Source of the DNA: Aliivibrio finisterrensis
GTDB taxonomy: Bacteria > Pseudomonadota > Gammaproteobacteria > Enterobacterales > Vibrionaceae
NCBI RefSeq assembly: GCF_008933155.1
Contig: NZ_WBVP01000020.1
Coordinates: forward strand, 1-60,944
Direction: 5' to 3'
Length of the DNA stretch: 60,944 nucleotides
The position numbers and the translations under genes were made by a program. This document shows, in pieces, positions 28,598 to 38,381 of this stretch (the stretch's first letter is position 1; each line of letters starts with the position of its first letter). The notes under the pieces are model-generated. The model saw nothing but the letters and a program-made list of their open reading frames with translations. It was not told the DNA's origin and made no database searches.

Positions 28598-29344
28598 GTG
28601 ACTAATAAAAATACAAATAAAGCCAATATCATTGAATTTAAGACCGTAGATAAGTACTACGGACAATTTCATGCATTAAAAAAGATTACCCTTTCTATCA
28701 ATGAAGGGGAAAAGGTCGTTATCTGTGGTCCCTCTGGCTCAGGAAAATCCACTCTTATTCGTTGCATCAATGCCTTAGAGTCCATTCAAAGTGGTACTCT
28801 GTCACTCTTTGAGCAACCGATCTCATCAAAACAACTAATGAATGGCCAAGTGGGTATGGTATTCCAACACTTTAATCTATTCCCTCACTTAACGGTATTA
28901 GAAAACCTAACGTTGGCACCAATTAAAACATTAAAATTATCAAAGAAAGCGGCCATTGAACGTGCTTTAATCTATTTAGAACGTGTGAATATTGCAGAAC
29001 AAGCAGATAAATACCCTTCTCAGCTTTCTGGTGGACAACAACAACGAGTCGCGATCGCTCGATCTCTGTGTATGGAGCCTCAAATCCTTCTGTTTGATGA
29101 ACCGACATCTGCACTTGATCCTGAAATGATCAGCGAAGTATTAGACGTTATGTCAGATCTGGCTAAAGAGGGAATGACCATGGTGTGTGTCACGCATGAA
29201 ATGGGCTTTGCTAAGAAAGTAGCAGACCGTGTGGTATTTATGGATGAAGGCGAAATCCTTGAAATTGCTGAGCCTGAGCAGTTCTTTGACAACCCACAAC
29301 ACCAACGTACTCAACAATTTTTAAACCAAATCTTAAGTTACTAA
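28598..29344 (+). CDS. Polar amino-acid ABC transporter, ATP-binding protein
   Basis: A 248-residue ATPase of the GlnQ/HisP type. Walker A is [10 protein letters not shown], the Q-loop lies in [13 protein letters not shown], the signature is LSGGQQQR, Walker B is [13 protein letters not shown] and the switch histidine is in VCVTHEMG. It energises the two permeases encoded downstream. GTG start with an AGGA ribosome-binding site. First gene of a four-gene operon (ATPase, permease, binding protein, permease). Confidence 0.95.
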   Translation: MTNKNTNKANIIEFKTVDKYYGQFHALKKITLSINEGEKVVICGPSGSGKSTLIRCINALESIQSGTLSLFEQPISSKQLMNGQVGMVFQHFNLFPHLTVLENLTLAPIKTLKLSKKAAIERALIYLERVNIAEQADKYPSQLSGGQQQRVAIARSLCMEPQILLFDEPTSALDPEMISEVLDVMSDLAKEGMTMVCVTHEMGFAKKVADRVVFMDEGEILEIAEPEQFFDNPQHQRTQQFLNQILSY

Positions 29345-29345
29345 T

Positions 29346-30140
29346 ATGCTTCGTTTAAAAACCATTTTTTCACCAGTGCTCTCTGCTTTATTGCAAATCA
29401 GTTTATTAGCTGCCGCACTTTACTGGATTTTAAATAGCGGTGCTCAAGCCATGAACTACCAATGGCAATGGGATCGCGTACCTGATTTTCTGTTTTTTTA
29501 TGAAGATGGCGAATGGTTCCCAGCAGAGCTTATTGAAGGCCTACTCGTCACTTTGCACATTTCAGCCATTAGCGCCATTGCCACTTTAGTCATCGCATTA
29601 ATAACCGCTTTATTACGCCTTTCGAATTCAATCGTAGGTCGAAGTATCGCCACCTTATATATCGAACTAATACGTAATACGCCTTTACTTGTGCAAATCT
29701 ACCTACTCTATTTTGTTTTTGGGCCATTTCTAGATTTAGATAGATTCACAACCGCTGTACTTGCTTTGGCTCTATTCCAAGGAGCCTATACCGCTGAGAT
29801 TTTACGTTCAGGGTTAGTCAATTTACCAAAAGGACAATTTGAAGCCTGTAAAACGTTAGGGCTATCTTCATTCAATAGCTATCGTTATGTCATATTACCC
29901 CAAGTGGTAAGAAAAACATTGCCTTCATTAACGAATGAATTAGTTTCTTTAGTCAAAAACTCTTCTATAGTCAGTGTGATGGCTATTTTTGACTTAACAA
30001 CCGAGGGACGAAATATCGTCTCCGATACGGCAATGCCTTTTGAAATTTGGTTTACTGTCGCCGCTATCTATCTCATTATTACATTAACACTTTCTGGGCT
30101 ATCAGCTTGGTTAGAACACCGCATGCACAATGCATATTAA
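29346..30140 (+). CDS. Polar amino-acid ABC transporter, permease 1
   Basis: A 264-residue inner-membrane permease of the HisM/GlnP family, starting one base after the ATPase stop. The EAA loop is recognisable in EACKTLGLSSFNSYRYVILPQ. It carries about five transmembrane segments plus an N-terminal one (residues 8-30). The pairing with a second longer permease is typical of BztB/C or AapQ/M-like glutamate/glutamine/aspartate systems; the substrate is not provable from sequence. Confidence 0.93.
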   Translation: MLRLKTIFSPVLSALLQISLLAAALYWILNSGAQAMNYQWQWDRVPDFLFFYEDGEWFPAELIEGLLVTLHISAISAIATLVIALITALLRLSNSIVGRSIATLYIELIRNTPLLVQIYLLYFVFGPFLDLDRFTTAVLALALFQGAYTAEILRSGLVNLPKGQFEACKTLGLSSFNSYRYVILPQVVRKTLPSLTNELVSLVKNSSIVSVMAIFDLTTEGRNIVSDTAMPFEIWFTVAAIYLIITLTLSGLSAWLEHRMHNAY

Positions 30141-30155
30141 TGGAGAACCACTCGC

Positions 30156-30965
30156 ATGAAGCAACTATTCACATCATTACTCAGCCTAAGCTTACTATTT
30201 AGTAGCTCAGTATTTTCAGCATCGTCATCAGACAGCACACCTAATCTTGATAAAATTCAAGAAAGAGGAACTCTTAAAGTTGGTTTAAGTACTTTTGTAC
30301 CTTGGGCTATGCGAGATAAACAGGGCGAACTTATTGGCTTTGAAGTCGATGTTGCAAAACGTTTAGCAAAAGACTCAGGCTTAAAAATTGAATTTATTCC
30401 AACCGCTTGGGATGGGATCATCCCCTCTCTTATTTCAGGGAAATTCGATGTCATCATTGGTGGCTTAACTATTACTGACGAGCGTTCAAAAAGTGTTTTA
30501 TTTACTGTTCCTTACTCGCACTCTGGCGTTCAAGTTGCAGCGAACAAACAACTAACTGACGGCTTTACGCGTGAACAGTTTAATTCTCGTCGTGTTAAAT
30601 TTGCAGCACGTCGTGGCTCAATTACGGTTGCGGCAATTAAAGAAAACTTCCCTAAAGCAAAAGTGCTTCAATTTGATGATGAAGCACAAGCTTTCCAAGA
30701 AGTATTAAATGGCAATGCTCATGCGGTAGCGGCTTCCACACCAAAGCCTGAATTTGATTCTATCAAATACGCTGATATCTTATATTTACCTTTTAAAGAA
30801 CGTTTATCGCAAGGTAATGAAGCGTTTGCTGTTCGTCTTGGTGAAGAGGATAAAAAAGCCTATTTTGATGCGTGGATTGAAGCACGAACAGCTGATGGTT
30901 GGCTACAAGAGCGTTACGATTATTGGTTTACCAGCCTAGATTGGCAAACACAAACAGCGAACTGA
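30156..30965 (+). CDS. Polar amino-acid ABC transporter, substrate-binding protein
   Basis: A 269-residue periplasmic protein with signal peptide (residues 1 to about 21, SSVFSA). The family 3 solute-binding signature GFEVDVAKRLAKDSG follows RGTLKVGLSTFVPWAM. It captures the amino acid for the flanking permeases. A GGAG ribosome-binding site is present, with 15 bp from the permease stop. Confidence 0.93.
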   Translation: MKQLFTSLLSLSLLFSSSVFSASSSDSTPNLDKIQERGTLKVGLSTFVPWAMRDKQGELIGFEVDVAKRLAKDSGLKIEFIPTAWDGIIPSLISGKFDVIIGGLTITDERSKSVLFTVPYSHSGVQVAANKQLTDGFTREQFNSRRVKFAARRGSITVAAIKENFPKAKVLQFDDEAQAFQEVLNGNAHAVAASTPKPEFDSIKYADILYLPFKERLSQGNEAFAVRLGEEDKKAYFDAWIEARTADGWLQERYDYWFTSLDWQTQTAN

Positions 30966-30970
30966 TTACC

Positions 30971-31843
30971 ATGCAGCAAAGCATTTCTTTAAAACTAAAT
31001 CGTTTAGATTGGATATTACTGGCCATTATTGCTAGCGTTGTATTTTGGTTATTTACAAAAGAAAGCGGCACACTCGCTTATCATTGGCAGTGGTCTCGCG
31101 CTTTTGATTTGCTGTTTACGCGTAAGCCTGATGGCTCATTGCCCTATTTCTTCGATGGTGTATTCTCAACACTACGCCTCACATTTTGGGGAATGCTCTT
31201 TGCTTTACTATTTGGTGTCCTACTGGGTTTAGGACGCCGATCATCCCTTGCTGTCATTAGATCTTTATCAAACAGTTACATCCAGCTAATTCGTAATATT
31301 CCGCCATTAGTATTCATTTTCATTTTCTATTTCTTTATTGCAAATCAATTAGTGCCATTACTTGGATTAGAATCTTTGCTTAGGGATCACAATGGGAACA
31401 TTAACGCGCTTCAATCGTTTCTATTTGGCTCTGCCAATTTATGGGAAAATTTAGCTTCAGGCGTACTTTGTATCGGAATGATTTCTGCCGCTTATATTGG
31501 TGAAGTTGTGCGCTCTGGTTTAGATACAATCCCACGCGGTCAACATGAAGCAGCCAAAAGTTTAGGCTTATCCACTTGGCATCGCTACCGCTATATTATT
31601 GCACCTCAAGTATTTAAAGTGATCACCCCTCCTCTTGCTGGTCAATGCATTTCGTTAGTGAAAGATTCATCGATCATTTCATTAATATCAATTCAAGAGC
31701 TAACGTTTGTTGGAACTGAAATTGCGAATTCAAGCGGTATGATTTTTGAAGTTTGGATAGTAGTCGCTTTTTGCTACTTTATTCTTTGTTTTACATTATC
31801 ACGTCTATTTGCTTATTGGGAACGCGATAACACAGCAGTTTAG
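30971..31843 (+). CDS. Polar amino-acid ABC transporter, permease 2
   Basis: A permease of about 290 residues. The EAA loop lies in EAAKSLGLSTWHRYRYIIAPQ, and a periplasmic insertion lies between early helices, as in BztB/AapQ. It starts 5 bp after the binding-protein stop, at ATG 30971; an upstream in-frame start at 30899 would overlap the binding-protein gene by 67 bases. It completes the ABC transporter with the genes from 28598. Confidence 0.92.
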   Translation: MQQSISLKLNRLDWILLAIIASVVFWLFTKESGTLAYHWQWSRAFDLLFTRKPDGSLPYFFDGVFSTLRLTFWGMLFALLFGVLLGLGRRSSLAVIRSLSNSYIQLIRNIPPLVFIFIFYFFIANQLVPLLGLESLLRDHNGNINALQSFLFGSANLWENLASGVLCIGMISAAYIGEVVRSGLDTIPRGQHEAAKSLGLSTWHRYRYIIAPQVFKVITPPLAGQCISLVKDSSIISLISIQELTFVGTEIANSSGMIFEVWIVVAFCYFILCFTLSRLFAYWERDNTAV

Positions 31844-31866
31844 TCGAAAACAAACAGACAAATAAA

Positions 31867-31892
31867 AAAGCTCAGAGTCACCTCTGAGCTTT
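31867..31892. terminator. Terminator of the ABC transporter operon
   Basis: AAAGCTCAGAG/CTCTGAGCTTT form a perfect 11-bp stem with a 4-nt loop (TCAC), preceded by an A-tract and followed by TT. Confidence 0.9.
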
Positions 31893-31949
31893 ACTAGTTT
31901 GAGCTTTGGTATCAATTTTTCTGATAATAGTAATAAACTATATAAATTT

Positions 31950-32225
31950 TTATACCGTAAATCTATTCATGATTTTTTCTTGGCTTTCAACTAATGCCAC
32001 TTGATCAGCTATTGCTACGCCTGCACCTTGCGTCGCTTCATGAAGCAATATCGACAAGTCTTTAAAACTAACTGTTTCGCCATTAATTTCTTCAGCCACA
32101 TGGCTTTGCTCCTCTGCAGCTGTGGCAATATGAATATCTATACCGTTAATTTGTTGAATTGTTTCTCTGATCTGAGCTCATGCATCCGCTGTTTGCTCTG
32201 CACTTCTAATTAATTTGTTGAATCT
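31950..32225 (-). pseudogene. Remnant of a methyl-accepting chemotaxis protein C-terminus
   Basis: The minus strand translates to a recognisable MCP tail: RSAEQTADA, an in-frame TGA (near 32178), AQIRETIQQINGID, IATAAEEQSHVAEEIN, and a final MNRFTV before a TAA at 31952-31950. This corresponds to the last 90 or so residues of an MCP signalling domain. There is no start, and the receptor, membrane and HAMP parts are missing. The upstream end runs into the 3' end of the neighbouring membrane-protein gene, whose last residues (LEEIQQIN) look MCP-derived in another frame. Likely product of a deletion. Confidence 0.75.
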
Positions 32226-32886
32226 CTTCCAATCTGTTTGTATTTACCGTGAATACTCTAAAAATGAAGATAGTATTCATCATAGACAACACAACTTCTG
32301 CTATCGAAAACACGAACGACAGCACTGGTGACTGTAAACCTAATAGGCCTAAGCCATATTCTAGCGTCCACATTAAACCCGTTGTAAAACCAAAGATAAT
32401 TACCAAGCCTTTAAAGAGGATCCAATAATTGTCTTTTGTATCATGCCAACCTAGTTTAATCGCATCCATTGTTTTCTCTTTATACAGCACACAATAAATT
32501 TCTGTAAACGAGAAACGAGCCATTAAGTAAAGACCAGGTAAAATAAGCGCAATAAAACCAGTTAAAATAGCAAGCCCTAAAATGATATTCATCAATACAA
32601 ACGAAAACCACGTTTTGGCAGGGATCTGATACAACTGACTAAATGGGACACGACGACCATCAAAAGAGTAAGCGATATAGTAAAGTATCGCCCCTTTATA
32701 GAAAGGATAGATCGTCAGAATAAACAGCATATAAAGTAAAAATTGGCCTGAACCATCTTCTTCGTTAAAACTCAATGCGATCCCATTTGTAATGAGTGCA
32801 AATGGTAGAACAAGAATACAGAAAGCAATAAAATGCTTTTTGAAGTAATTGAAGCTGTCCATCAATAAAACTGATAAAGCTGGCAT
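32206..32886 (-). CDS. Inner-membrane protein, YciC/UPF0259-like
   Basis: A 226-residue polytopic protein (about six hydrophobic segments), similar in style to YciC-type proteins of unknown function: an N-terminal DSFNYFKKHF, a cytoplasmic loop with FSFTEIYCVLYKEKTMDAIKLGWHDTKDNYW split by helices, and a hydrophobic C-terminus. The last eight residues (LEEIQQIN) precede the MCP remnant and resemble MCP sequence, so the native C-terminus may have been replaced. Confidence 0.75.
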   Translation of the reverse strand: MPALSVLLMDSFNYFKKHFIAFCILVLPFALITNGIALSFNEEDGSGQFLLYMLFILTIYPFYKGAILYYIAYSFDGRRVPFSQLYQIPAKTWFSFVLMNIILGLAILTGFIALILPGLYLMARFSFTEIYCVLYKEKTMDAIKLGWHDTKDNYWILFKGLVIIFGFTTGLMWTLEYGLGLLGLQSPVLSFVFSIAEVVLSMMNTIFIFRVFTVNTNRLEEIQQIN

Positions 32887-32978
32887 CTCTTTTTATCCCT
32901 AAATGTGTGTATAAGTCATGATTATCTACATGAGAATAGCAAATAACAGACAAAGTAAGAAGTTGATTTATTAGATAC

Positions 32979-33884
32979 CTATCGAATTATATGGTGGTCT
33001 TTAATCATTCGGATCCCTTCACGGCGAATACAGCTACTAATAGGGTTCTGATCCATACTAGCACGCCAAATAAATGAGAGTGTACGCTCCATGTTTAATT
33101 CAGGTACATTCAAGGCTACCAGCTCACCACGCTCAATATACTTAACAACATCTAAGTAAGGTAAGCAGCTCAAATATTGACCATTTGCAACTAATGTTCG
33201 CAATACAGGTACATGTTCATACTCACGCCAAACATCTAAGTCAGGAATTTTATCGTGGATGGCACTATCAAAAATAGTTCGTGTCCCTGCACCATGCTCA
33301 CGTAATACCCATTTCGCTTGCTCTAACTGGGCTAGACTCACGGTTTCGTGCTTTGCAAAAGGATGATGTGCCGCAGCAACAATAATCAAATGGTCTTTAC
33401 AGAATACTTCCTGATGAATTCGATTATCATCACAGCGGCCTTCTATAATACCCAGTTCATATTTGTAATCTAACACGCCATTAATGATCCCTGAGGTATT
33501 TTTTACCCCTAAAGAGATACGTATTTCTGGGAAATCATTATCAATATTACTGATAAGGTTTGGAACCAAATGCTCCGCTGCCGTTTGACTCGCCCCTAGA
33601 GACAGTTCACCACTGATTAAATGCTGATCATAAAAGCCTAATTCTATCTGTTGTGCGTCATGGATCAGTTTTTTCGCTTTAGGTCGAAGCCATACACCCC
33701 AATGGGTTAACGCCATTCGCTTACCGTTACGTTCAAATAACGAGCGACCTAGCATTTTTTCTAATTGCGACAAGGACATACTGGTTGCCGATTGAGTTAA
33801 CGACAACATTTCAGCAGCCTGGCTAACACTTCCTGTTGTTGCTACCGCATCAAAAACGGCCAACTGCTTTAATGAGTAACGCAT
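32979..33884 (-). CDS. LysR-family regulator (YeiE-like)
   Basis: A 301-residue LysR protein. The winged HTH is at about 3-62 (LAVFDAVATTGSVSQAAEMLSLTQSATSMSLSQLE), with a substrate-binding domain to the end. It is closest in feel to YeiE/CysB-like regulators of inorganic anion metabolism. It is divergent from an FNT-family channel gene with 194 bp between starts, which suggests it controls that channel; effector unknown. Confidence 0.88.
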   Translation of the reverse strand: MRYSLKQLAVFDAVATTGSVSQAAEMLSLTQSATSMSLSQLEKMLGRSLFERNGKRMALTHWGVWLRPKAKKLIHDAQQIELGFYDQHLISGELSLGASQTAAEHLVPNLISNIDNDFPEIRISLGVKNTSGIINGVLDYKYELGIIEGRCDDNRIHQEVFCKDHLIIVAAAHHPFAKHETVSLAQLEQAKWVLREHGAGTRTIFDSAIHDKIPDLDVWREYEHVPVLRTLVANGQYLSCLPYLDVVKYIERGELVALNVPELNMERTLSFIWRASMDQNPISSCIRREGIRMIKDHHIIR

Positions 33885-34078
33885 AACTATCTCTTTTATA
33901 AGAATTTATTTTAAAACAATCATACCATTTCATCCCCATCAAGAAAACTGATATAGAACTTAAAAACAATCAATTTTACCTTCCGTGCATTTACTCATAA
34001 TCTAAATGGGCTCAAGCAGAACAGGAACGAACACAACGTTTGAGCTTATTAATAATCACAATAACTTAAGGAGGACAA

Positions 34079-35548
34079 ATGAGCACTAACCTCAGTCCAA
34101 ATACTTCTGGACAATTTAATCCCAGTGAAATGATGGACCAAGCGGCTTATTACGCCCTTGCTAAATCAAAGAAGCCAACCAGCATGGTGATTGGCTTAGC
34201 AATTATGGCTGGTGTATTTATCGGTATTGCTTTCATTTTCTATATCACAGTCACAACAGGGAACTCACAAACGGGCTGGGGAATTAGTCGATTTGCTGGC
34301 GGTTTAGCATTTAGCTTGGGATTAATACTGGTTGTCATTGGTGGCGGAGAGCTTTTTACCAGCTCTGTTCTTTCAGCCATTGCGGTTGCAAACAAACAAA
34401 TTAGCTTTGGAAAAATGCTAGGAATATGGGGAAAGGTTTACATCGGTAATTTTATCGGTGCAACCTTACTGCTTGCTTTAGTTGTTTCTGCGGGAATGTA
34501 TCAAAACGATGGTGGTCAATGGGGGTTAAACGCCCTAAACATTGCTCAACATAAGTTACATCACCAACCATTAGAAGCTTTTGCTTTAGGTGTTTTATGT
34601 AATTTGTTGGTCTGTTTAGCCGTTTGGATGACGTTTTGCTCAACGAACATGTTAACTAAAGCTGTCATGGTTATTTTACCTGTTGCGATGTTTGTTAGTA
34701 GTGGTTTTGAGCACTGTGTTGCCAATATGTTCATGGTTCCATTAGGTATTGCGATTCAACAATTAGCTCCACCTGAGTTTTGGTTATCCGTTGGTGCGTC
34801 ACCTGAGCAATACGCTGATTTAAATATTATTAACTTTATTACTGCCAATTTAATTCCGGTAACTCTTGGAAATATTGTCGGCGGTGCTGGCTTAGTTGGC
34901 CTAGGTTATTGGGCCATTTTTAGTCGTCCACAACTTAATGCTGTACCTGATTCACAAATTACTCCACTTTTTACCGATTCAGACACAAAGGAAATCACTA
35001 ATATGAACGCGAACAAAACAGTAAATCAATTTATGGATATTAACGCTTACGTACTTCGCCCTGAAATGCCTGTTGAAATTGCATTAGACAACCTATTAGA
35101 TCGTCATCTTTCTGGTGCAATCGTTATTAACAGTCATAATGAAGTTGTTGGTTTCTTTTCTGAACACGATGTATTAGTAGAATTATGGTGTGAAGATTAC
35201 TTACCAGAACAAGGGCGCACTGTTGCTGATTTAATGAAGACGGATATCACTAGTATTTCACCTAAAGATACTCTACTTCAATTAGCTGAATTTTACGCAA
35301 TTGATAAAGCAACATTATACCCAACAACAGATATGGGCTATGTAACAAGCTACAGCACTCTATCAGTTAATGACCGTGCTCGTGATATGCGCATCGCTAA
35401 ACCTCGTATCTTGCCTGTTATTGACGATAATAAATTCGTTGGTATTGTCACTCGTGGTCATGTTATTGCTCAATTACGTTCAATCTACGGTGAACGAATG
35501 GAAGTAGTAAAATCTCATGAAGAAGAAATTGAAGCCGTTGTTGCTTAG
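34079..35548 (+). CDS. Formate/nitrite transporter (FNT) fused to CBS domains
   Basis: A 489-residue protein. Residues about 25-285 are a FocA/NirC-type channel with six membrane helices; the central motif SSGFEHCVANMFMVPLG holds the conserved gating histidine. From about residue 309 a cytoplasmic tail carries two CBS motifs (MPVEIALDNLLDRHLSGAIVI; ILPVIDDNKFVGIVTRGHVI), a putative nucleotide-sensing module not found in E. coli FocA. An internal ATG at 35003 preceded by AAGGAA could initiate the CBS part alone. Strong AAGGAGG ribosome-binding site. Anion (formate, nitrite or hydrosulfide) unknown. Confidence 0.9.
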   Translation: MSTNLSPNTSGQFNPSEMMDQAAYYALAKSKKPTSMVIGLAIMAGVFIGIAFIFYITVTTGNSQTGWGISRFAGGLAFSLGLILVVIGGGELFTSSVLSAIAVANKQISFGKMLGIWGKVYIGNFIGATLLLALVVSAGMYQNDGGQWGLNALNIAQHKLHHQPLEAFALGVLCNLLVCLAVWMTFCSTNMLTKAVMVILPVAMFVSSGFEHCVANMFMVPLGIAIQQLAPPEFWLSVGASPEQYADLNIINFITANLIPVTLGNIVGGAGLVGLGYWAIFSRPQLNAVPDSQITPLFTDSDTKEITNMNANKTVNQFMDINAYVLRPEMPVEIALDNLLDRHLSGAIVINSHNEVVGFFSEHDVLVELWCEDYLPEQGRTVADLMKTDITSISPKDTLLQLAEFYAIDKATLYPTTDMGYVTSYSTLSVNDRARDMRIAKPRILPVIDDNKFVGIVTRGHVIAQLRSIYGERMEVVKSHEEEIEAVVA

Positions 35549-35586
35549 AAGCACAATAAAAAATATAACAACGCTTTATGGCTAAA

Positions 35587-35615
35587 AAAAGGGAGCTGAT
35601 TACCAGCTCCCTTTT
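35587..35615. terminator. Bidirectional terminator, FNT / speG
   Basis: AAAAGGGAGCTG/CAGCTCCCTTTT form a perfect 12-bp stem with a 5-nt loop. Confidence 0.93.
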
Positions 35616-35663
35616 GTATAAGAATAAGAAAAAGCAGCAATGCGCATTCTCATAAATTTAGCA

Positions 35664-36185
35664 TTATTTTTTTTGGCTTAGATAATCATCTTGCAAAAGG
35701 TACATTCGTTTAACATCGCAGTATTGACCATTTACAAAAATTTCTTTGATTAAGTGTCCTTCCTCTACAAAGCCGCACGCCTCATACAAGTAAATTGCTT
35801 TATCATTATTAACCGCAACATGAAGATAAACTTTATGAAGGTTTAAAATGGTAAATGCATAGTTTAATGCTTTATTAATTAAACTTCTTGCATAACCACA
35901 ACCTTGAAAGTCTGGTGCAATAATGATTTGAAATTCAGCATTACGGTGAATAGAGTTTATTTCAACTAGTTCAACTAACCCTATAGATTGCTGCTCTTCG
36001 TTTTCAGCAATGAAGCGGCGTTCATTACTGTCATGAATATGCTTTCGAAACAAATCTTCTAGTTCATAGTACGACTCGTACGGTTCTTCAAACCAGTAAG
36101 ACATAATAGAACGGTTATTATTTAATTGATGAATGAAGCGAAGATCCGTTTGCTCTAAAGCGCGTAATCGAATTTGATTATCCAT
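35664..36185 (-). CDS. speG: Spermidine N1-acetyltransferase
   Basis: A GNAT enzyme of about 173 residues. [31 protein letters not shown] and [21 protein letters not shown] match SpeG strongly. The acetyl-CoA-binding GCGYARSLI region and the C-terminal YLYEACGF are present. It acetylates spermidine/spermine to limit polyamine toxicity. The ATG at 36185 (MDNQ) is preferred; it has GGAAA upstream. In-frame starts at 36203 and 36197 would overlap that site. Confidence 0.95.
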   Translation of the reverse strand: MDNQIRLRALEQTDLRFIHQLNNNRSIMSYWFEEPYESYYELEDLFRKHIHDSNERRFIAENEEQQSIGLVELVEINSIHRNAEFQIIIAPDFQGCGYARSLINKALNYAFTILNLHKVYLHVAVNNDKAIYLYEACGFVEEGHLIKEIFVNGQYCDVKRMYLLQDDYLSQKK

Positions 36186-36401
36186 TTTGTTTTCCATTAA
36201 CAAAAATTAGTCACGTCCAGTAACCTTATTAAGCGTTACTAATTTCGAAAAATACCACTCTTTTATAAAAACGAGAACAACTATTTTAAATCGCTGTTAT
36301 TTATATTTAGGTTAATGGTTTTTCTGCACTGTATTTAACCAGCTAGGATCAACAGTGACTTACTATGATTGGTATTATACCCACTAAAATAATAGACATA
36401 A

Positions 36402-36430
36402 AAAAACCGAGCTACTTGAGCTCGGTTTTT
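36402..36430. terminator. Terminator of csdA
   Basis: AAAAACCGAGCT/AGCTCGGTTTTT form a perfect 12-bp stem with a 5-nt loop, and A/T tracts on both sides. Confidence 0.93.
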
Positions 36431-36449
36431 ATTATCAATAAATTATTGA

Positions 36450-38381
36450 TTAATCTTCGTTGCGAGGTTTACGTGGAGCACGGCTTGCACCTGGAGCTCT
36501 TTCGCCACGGTGACTGCCACGGTGATCGCCACCTTTGTTGCGGTCAAAACGACGTTCGCCACCACGGCCACCTTCACGGTTACCACCTTCACGATTACCA
36601 CGGTAACCACCACGGCTGTTGCCGTTGCTGTTGCCACCACGGTTCTCATCACGGCCACCGCCAGTACGAGGACGACGATCAATTGTTAGGTCCACACCTT
36701 CAACAACAACCGCTTTCACTTCATTTTGACGAATACGTAGTTGCTTAAGTTTGCTTGCAACATCTGCAGACATTTTCTTAGGTAGCTGTACGTAAGTGTG
36801 ACCCGGAGCAAGTTTAATTGCACCGATAGCGCCTTTAGTAAAGCCTAATTCGTTAGCTAGAGCACCAACGATGTCTTTAACTTGAACGCCTTGCTCACGA
36901 CCTACTTCTAGTTGGTACGTATCGAAGTCATCGTTATTGTATTGACGACGCTCACCGCGCTCAGGACGATCACCACGGCCACCACGCTCAGGACGGTCAC
37001 CGCGATCACCACGCTCAGGACGACGGTTTTTCGCACGCTCCATTGCAGCGATCATTGGATCTGGACCTTTGTAGAATAAAGGACGCTTACCTTGCTGACG
37101 CTTAAGAAGCATTGCTGCGATTGTCGCTGCGTCAACTTCTAATGTTTCTTGTAATTTAGTGATTAAGTCAGAGAACGCTTCTAGTGCAACGAATTCTTTT
37201 TCTGCTGCTAATTCAGCACCAAGAACCGCTAGACGAGCTTCTGCAACTTGATCACGATGTGGAAGTTCAATCTCTACCATTGTAGATTTAGTTACACGCT
37301 CAATCGTACGTAGCATACGAATTTGGTTTGTGCGAACTAAAAGAATCGCTTTACCTTTACGTCCAGCACGACCAGTACGACCGATACGGTGGATGTAAGA
37401 TTCAACATCAAATGGGATATCGTAGTTAAATACGTGTGTAATACGTGGAACATCAAGACCACGTGCAACAACGTCAGTTGCAACTAGAATATCGATAACA
37501 CCGTTTTTGATGTGGTCAACAGTACGCTCACGTAGAGACTGAGGAATATCACCGTGAAGAGCAGCAGCTTTAAAGCCACGAGCACTTAACCAATCAGCTA
37601 GACGCTCTGTATCTTGACGAGTACGAACGAATACGATTGACGCATCAGTTTCTTCCGTTTCAAGAAGACGAGACATTGCTTCGTCTTTTTCAACACCCTT
37701 AACGATCCAGAAGTTTTGCGTTACTTTATCAACAGTGTGGTTAGTACCAGCAACATCAACACGCGCAGGATCACGTAGGTAACGGTCAACAATTGTTTTA
37801 ACCATTGGAGGCATAGTTGCAGAGAACAGGATACGTTGAGCTGTATCTGGTGCTTTTTCAAGAATCCAAGTTACATCATCAACAAAACCCATTTTAAGCA
37901 TTTCATCCGCTTCATCTAGGATGAACGTATGAACTTCGCCTAGGTTTAGACGGTCACGGTTTAGTAAATCTTTAACACGGCCCGGAGTACCAACGATGAT
38001 ATGAGCACCGCGGCTTAGAGCACGCATTTGATCAACGATAGAAGCACCACCGTAGATCTCTAATACTTTAAGACCCTTGATGTTACGACCAAGGTTTTTA
38101 ACTTCAGCAGCAACCTGAATAGCAAGCTCACGCGTTGGTGCCATGATGATTGCTTGTGGGTTATGTTGCTTAAGGTTGATTTTGTTTAGTAGTGGCAAAG
38201 AGAAAGCAGCTGTTTTACCAGTACCTGTTTGTGCTTTACCAAGTGCGTCACGACCAGCTAACAAAAGAGGAATTGATTCTGCTTGGATTGGCGTTGGAGC
38301 AACAAAGCCCATTTCGTCAAGTGCAGATAAGATAGTTTCGTCTAAAGCCAATTGGCGGAATTCAGTAATAGTTTCTGACAT
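36450..38381 (-). CDS. csdA: DEAD-box RNA helicase CsdA/DeaD
   Basis: A 643-residue ATP-dependent RNA helicase. Motif I is AQTGTGKT, motif II DEAD, motif III SAT and motif VI HRIGRTGR. The C-terminal extension has the DbpA-type RNA-binding fold (about 480-555) and a long Arg/Gly-rich tail, as in E. coli CsdA. It acts in ribosome assembly and mRNA decay, mainly in the cold. The RGG tail accounts for the many overlapping shadow ORFs near 36450-36750. Confidence 0.95.
   Translation of the reverse strand: MSETITEFRQLALDETILSALDEMGFVAPTPIQAESIPLLLAGRDALGKAQTGTGKTAAFSLPLLNKINLKQHNPQAIIMAPTRELAIQVAAEVKNLGRNIKGLKVLEIYGGASIVDQMRALSRGAHIIVGTPGRVKDLLNRDRLNLGEVHTFILDEADEMLKMGFVDDVTWILEKAPDTAQRILFSATMPPMVKTIVDRYLRDPARVDVAGTNHTVDKVTQNFWIVKGVEKDEAMSRLLETEETDASIVFVRTRQDTERLADWLSARGFKAAALHGDIPQSLRERTVDHIKNGVIDILVATDVVARGLDVPRITHVFNYDIPFDVESYIHRIGRTGRAGRKGKAILLVRTNQIRMLRTIERVTKSTMVEIELPHRDQVAEARLAVLGAELAAEKEFVALEAFSDLITKLQETLEVDAATIAAMLLKRQQGKRPLFYKGPDPMIAAMERAKNRRPERGDRGDRPERGGRGDRPERGERRQYNNDDFDTYQLEVGREQGVQVKDIVGALANELGFTKGAIGAIKLAPGHTYVQLPKKMSADVASKLKQLRIRQNEVKAVVVEGVDLTIDRRPRTGGGRDENRGGNSNGNSRGGYRGNREGGNREGGRGGERRFDRNKGGDHRGSHRGERAPGASRAPRKPRNED

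Noticed and set aside
36365..36748. His-rich plus-strand ORF and other overlapping ORFs in 36365-36750
   Set aside because: They are antisense or frame shadows of the Arg/Gly-rich tail of csdA; repeated RGG codons keep all frames open.
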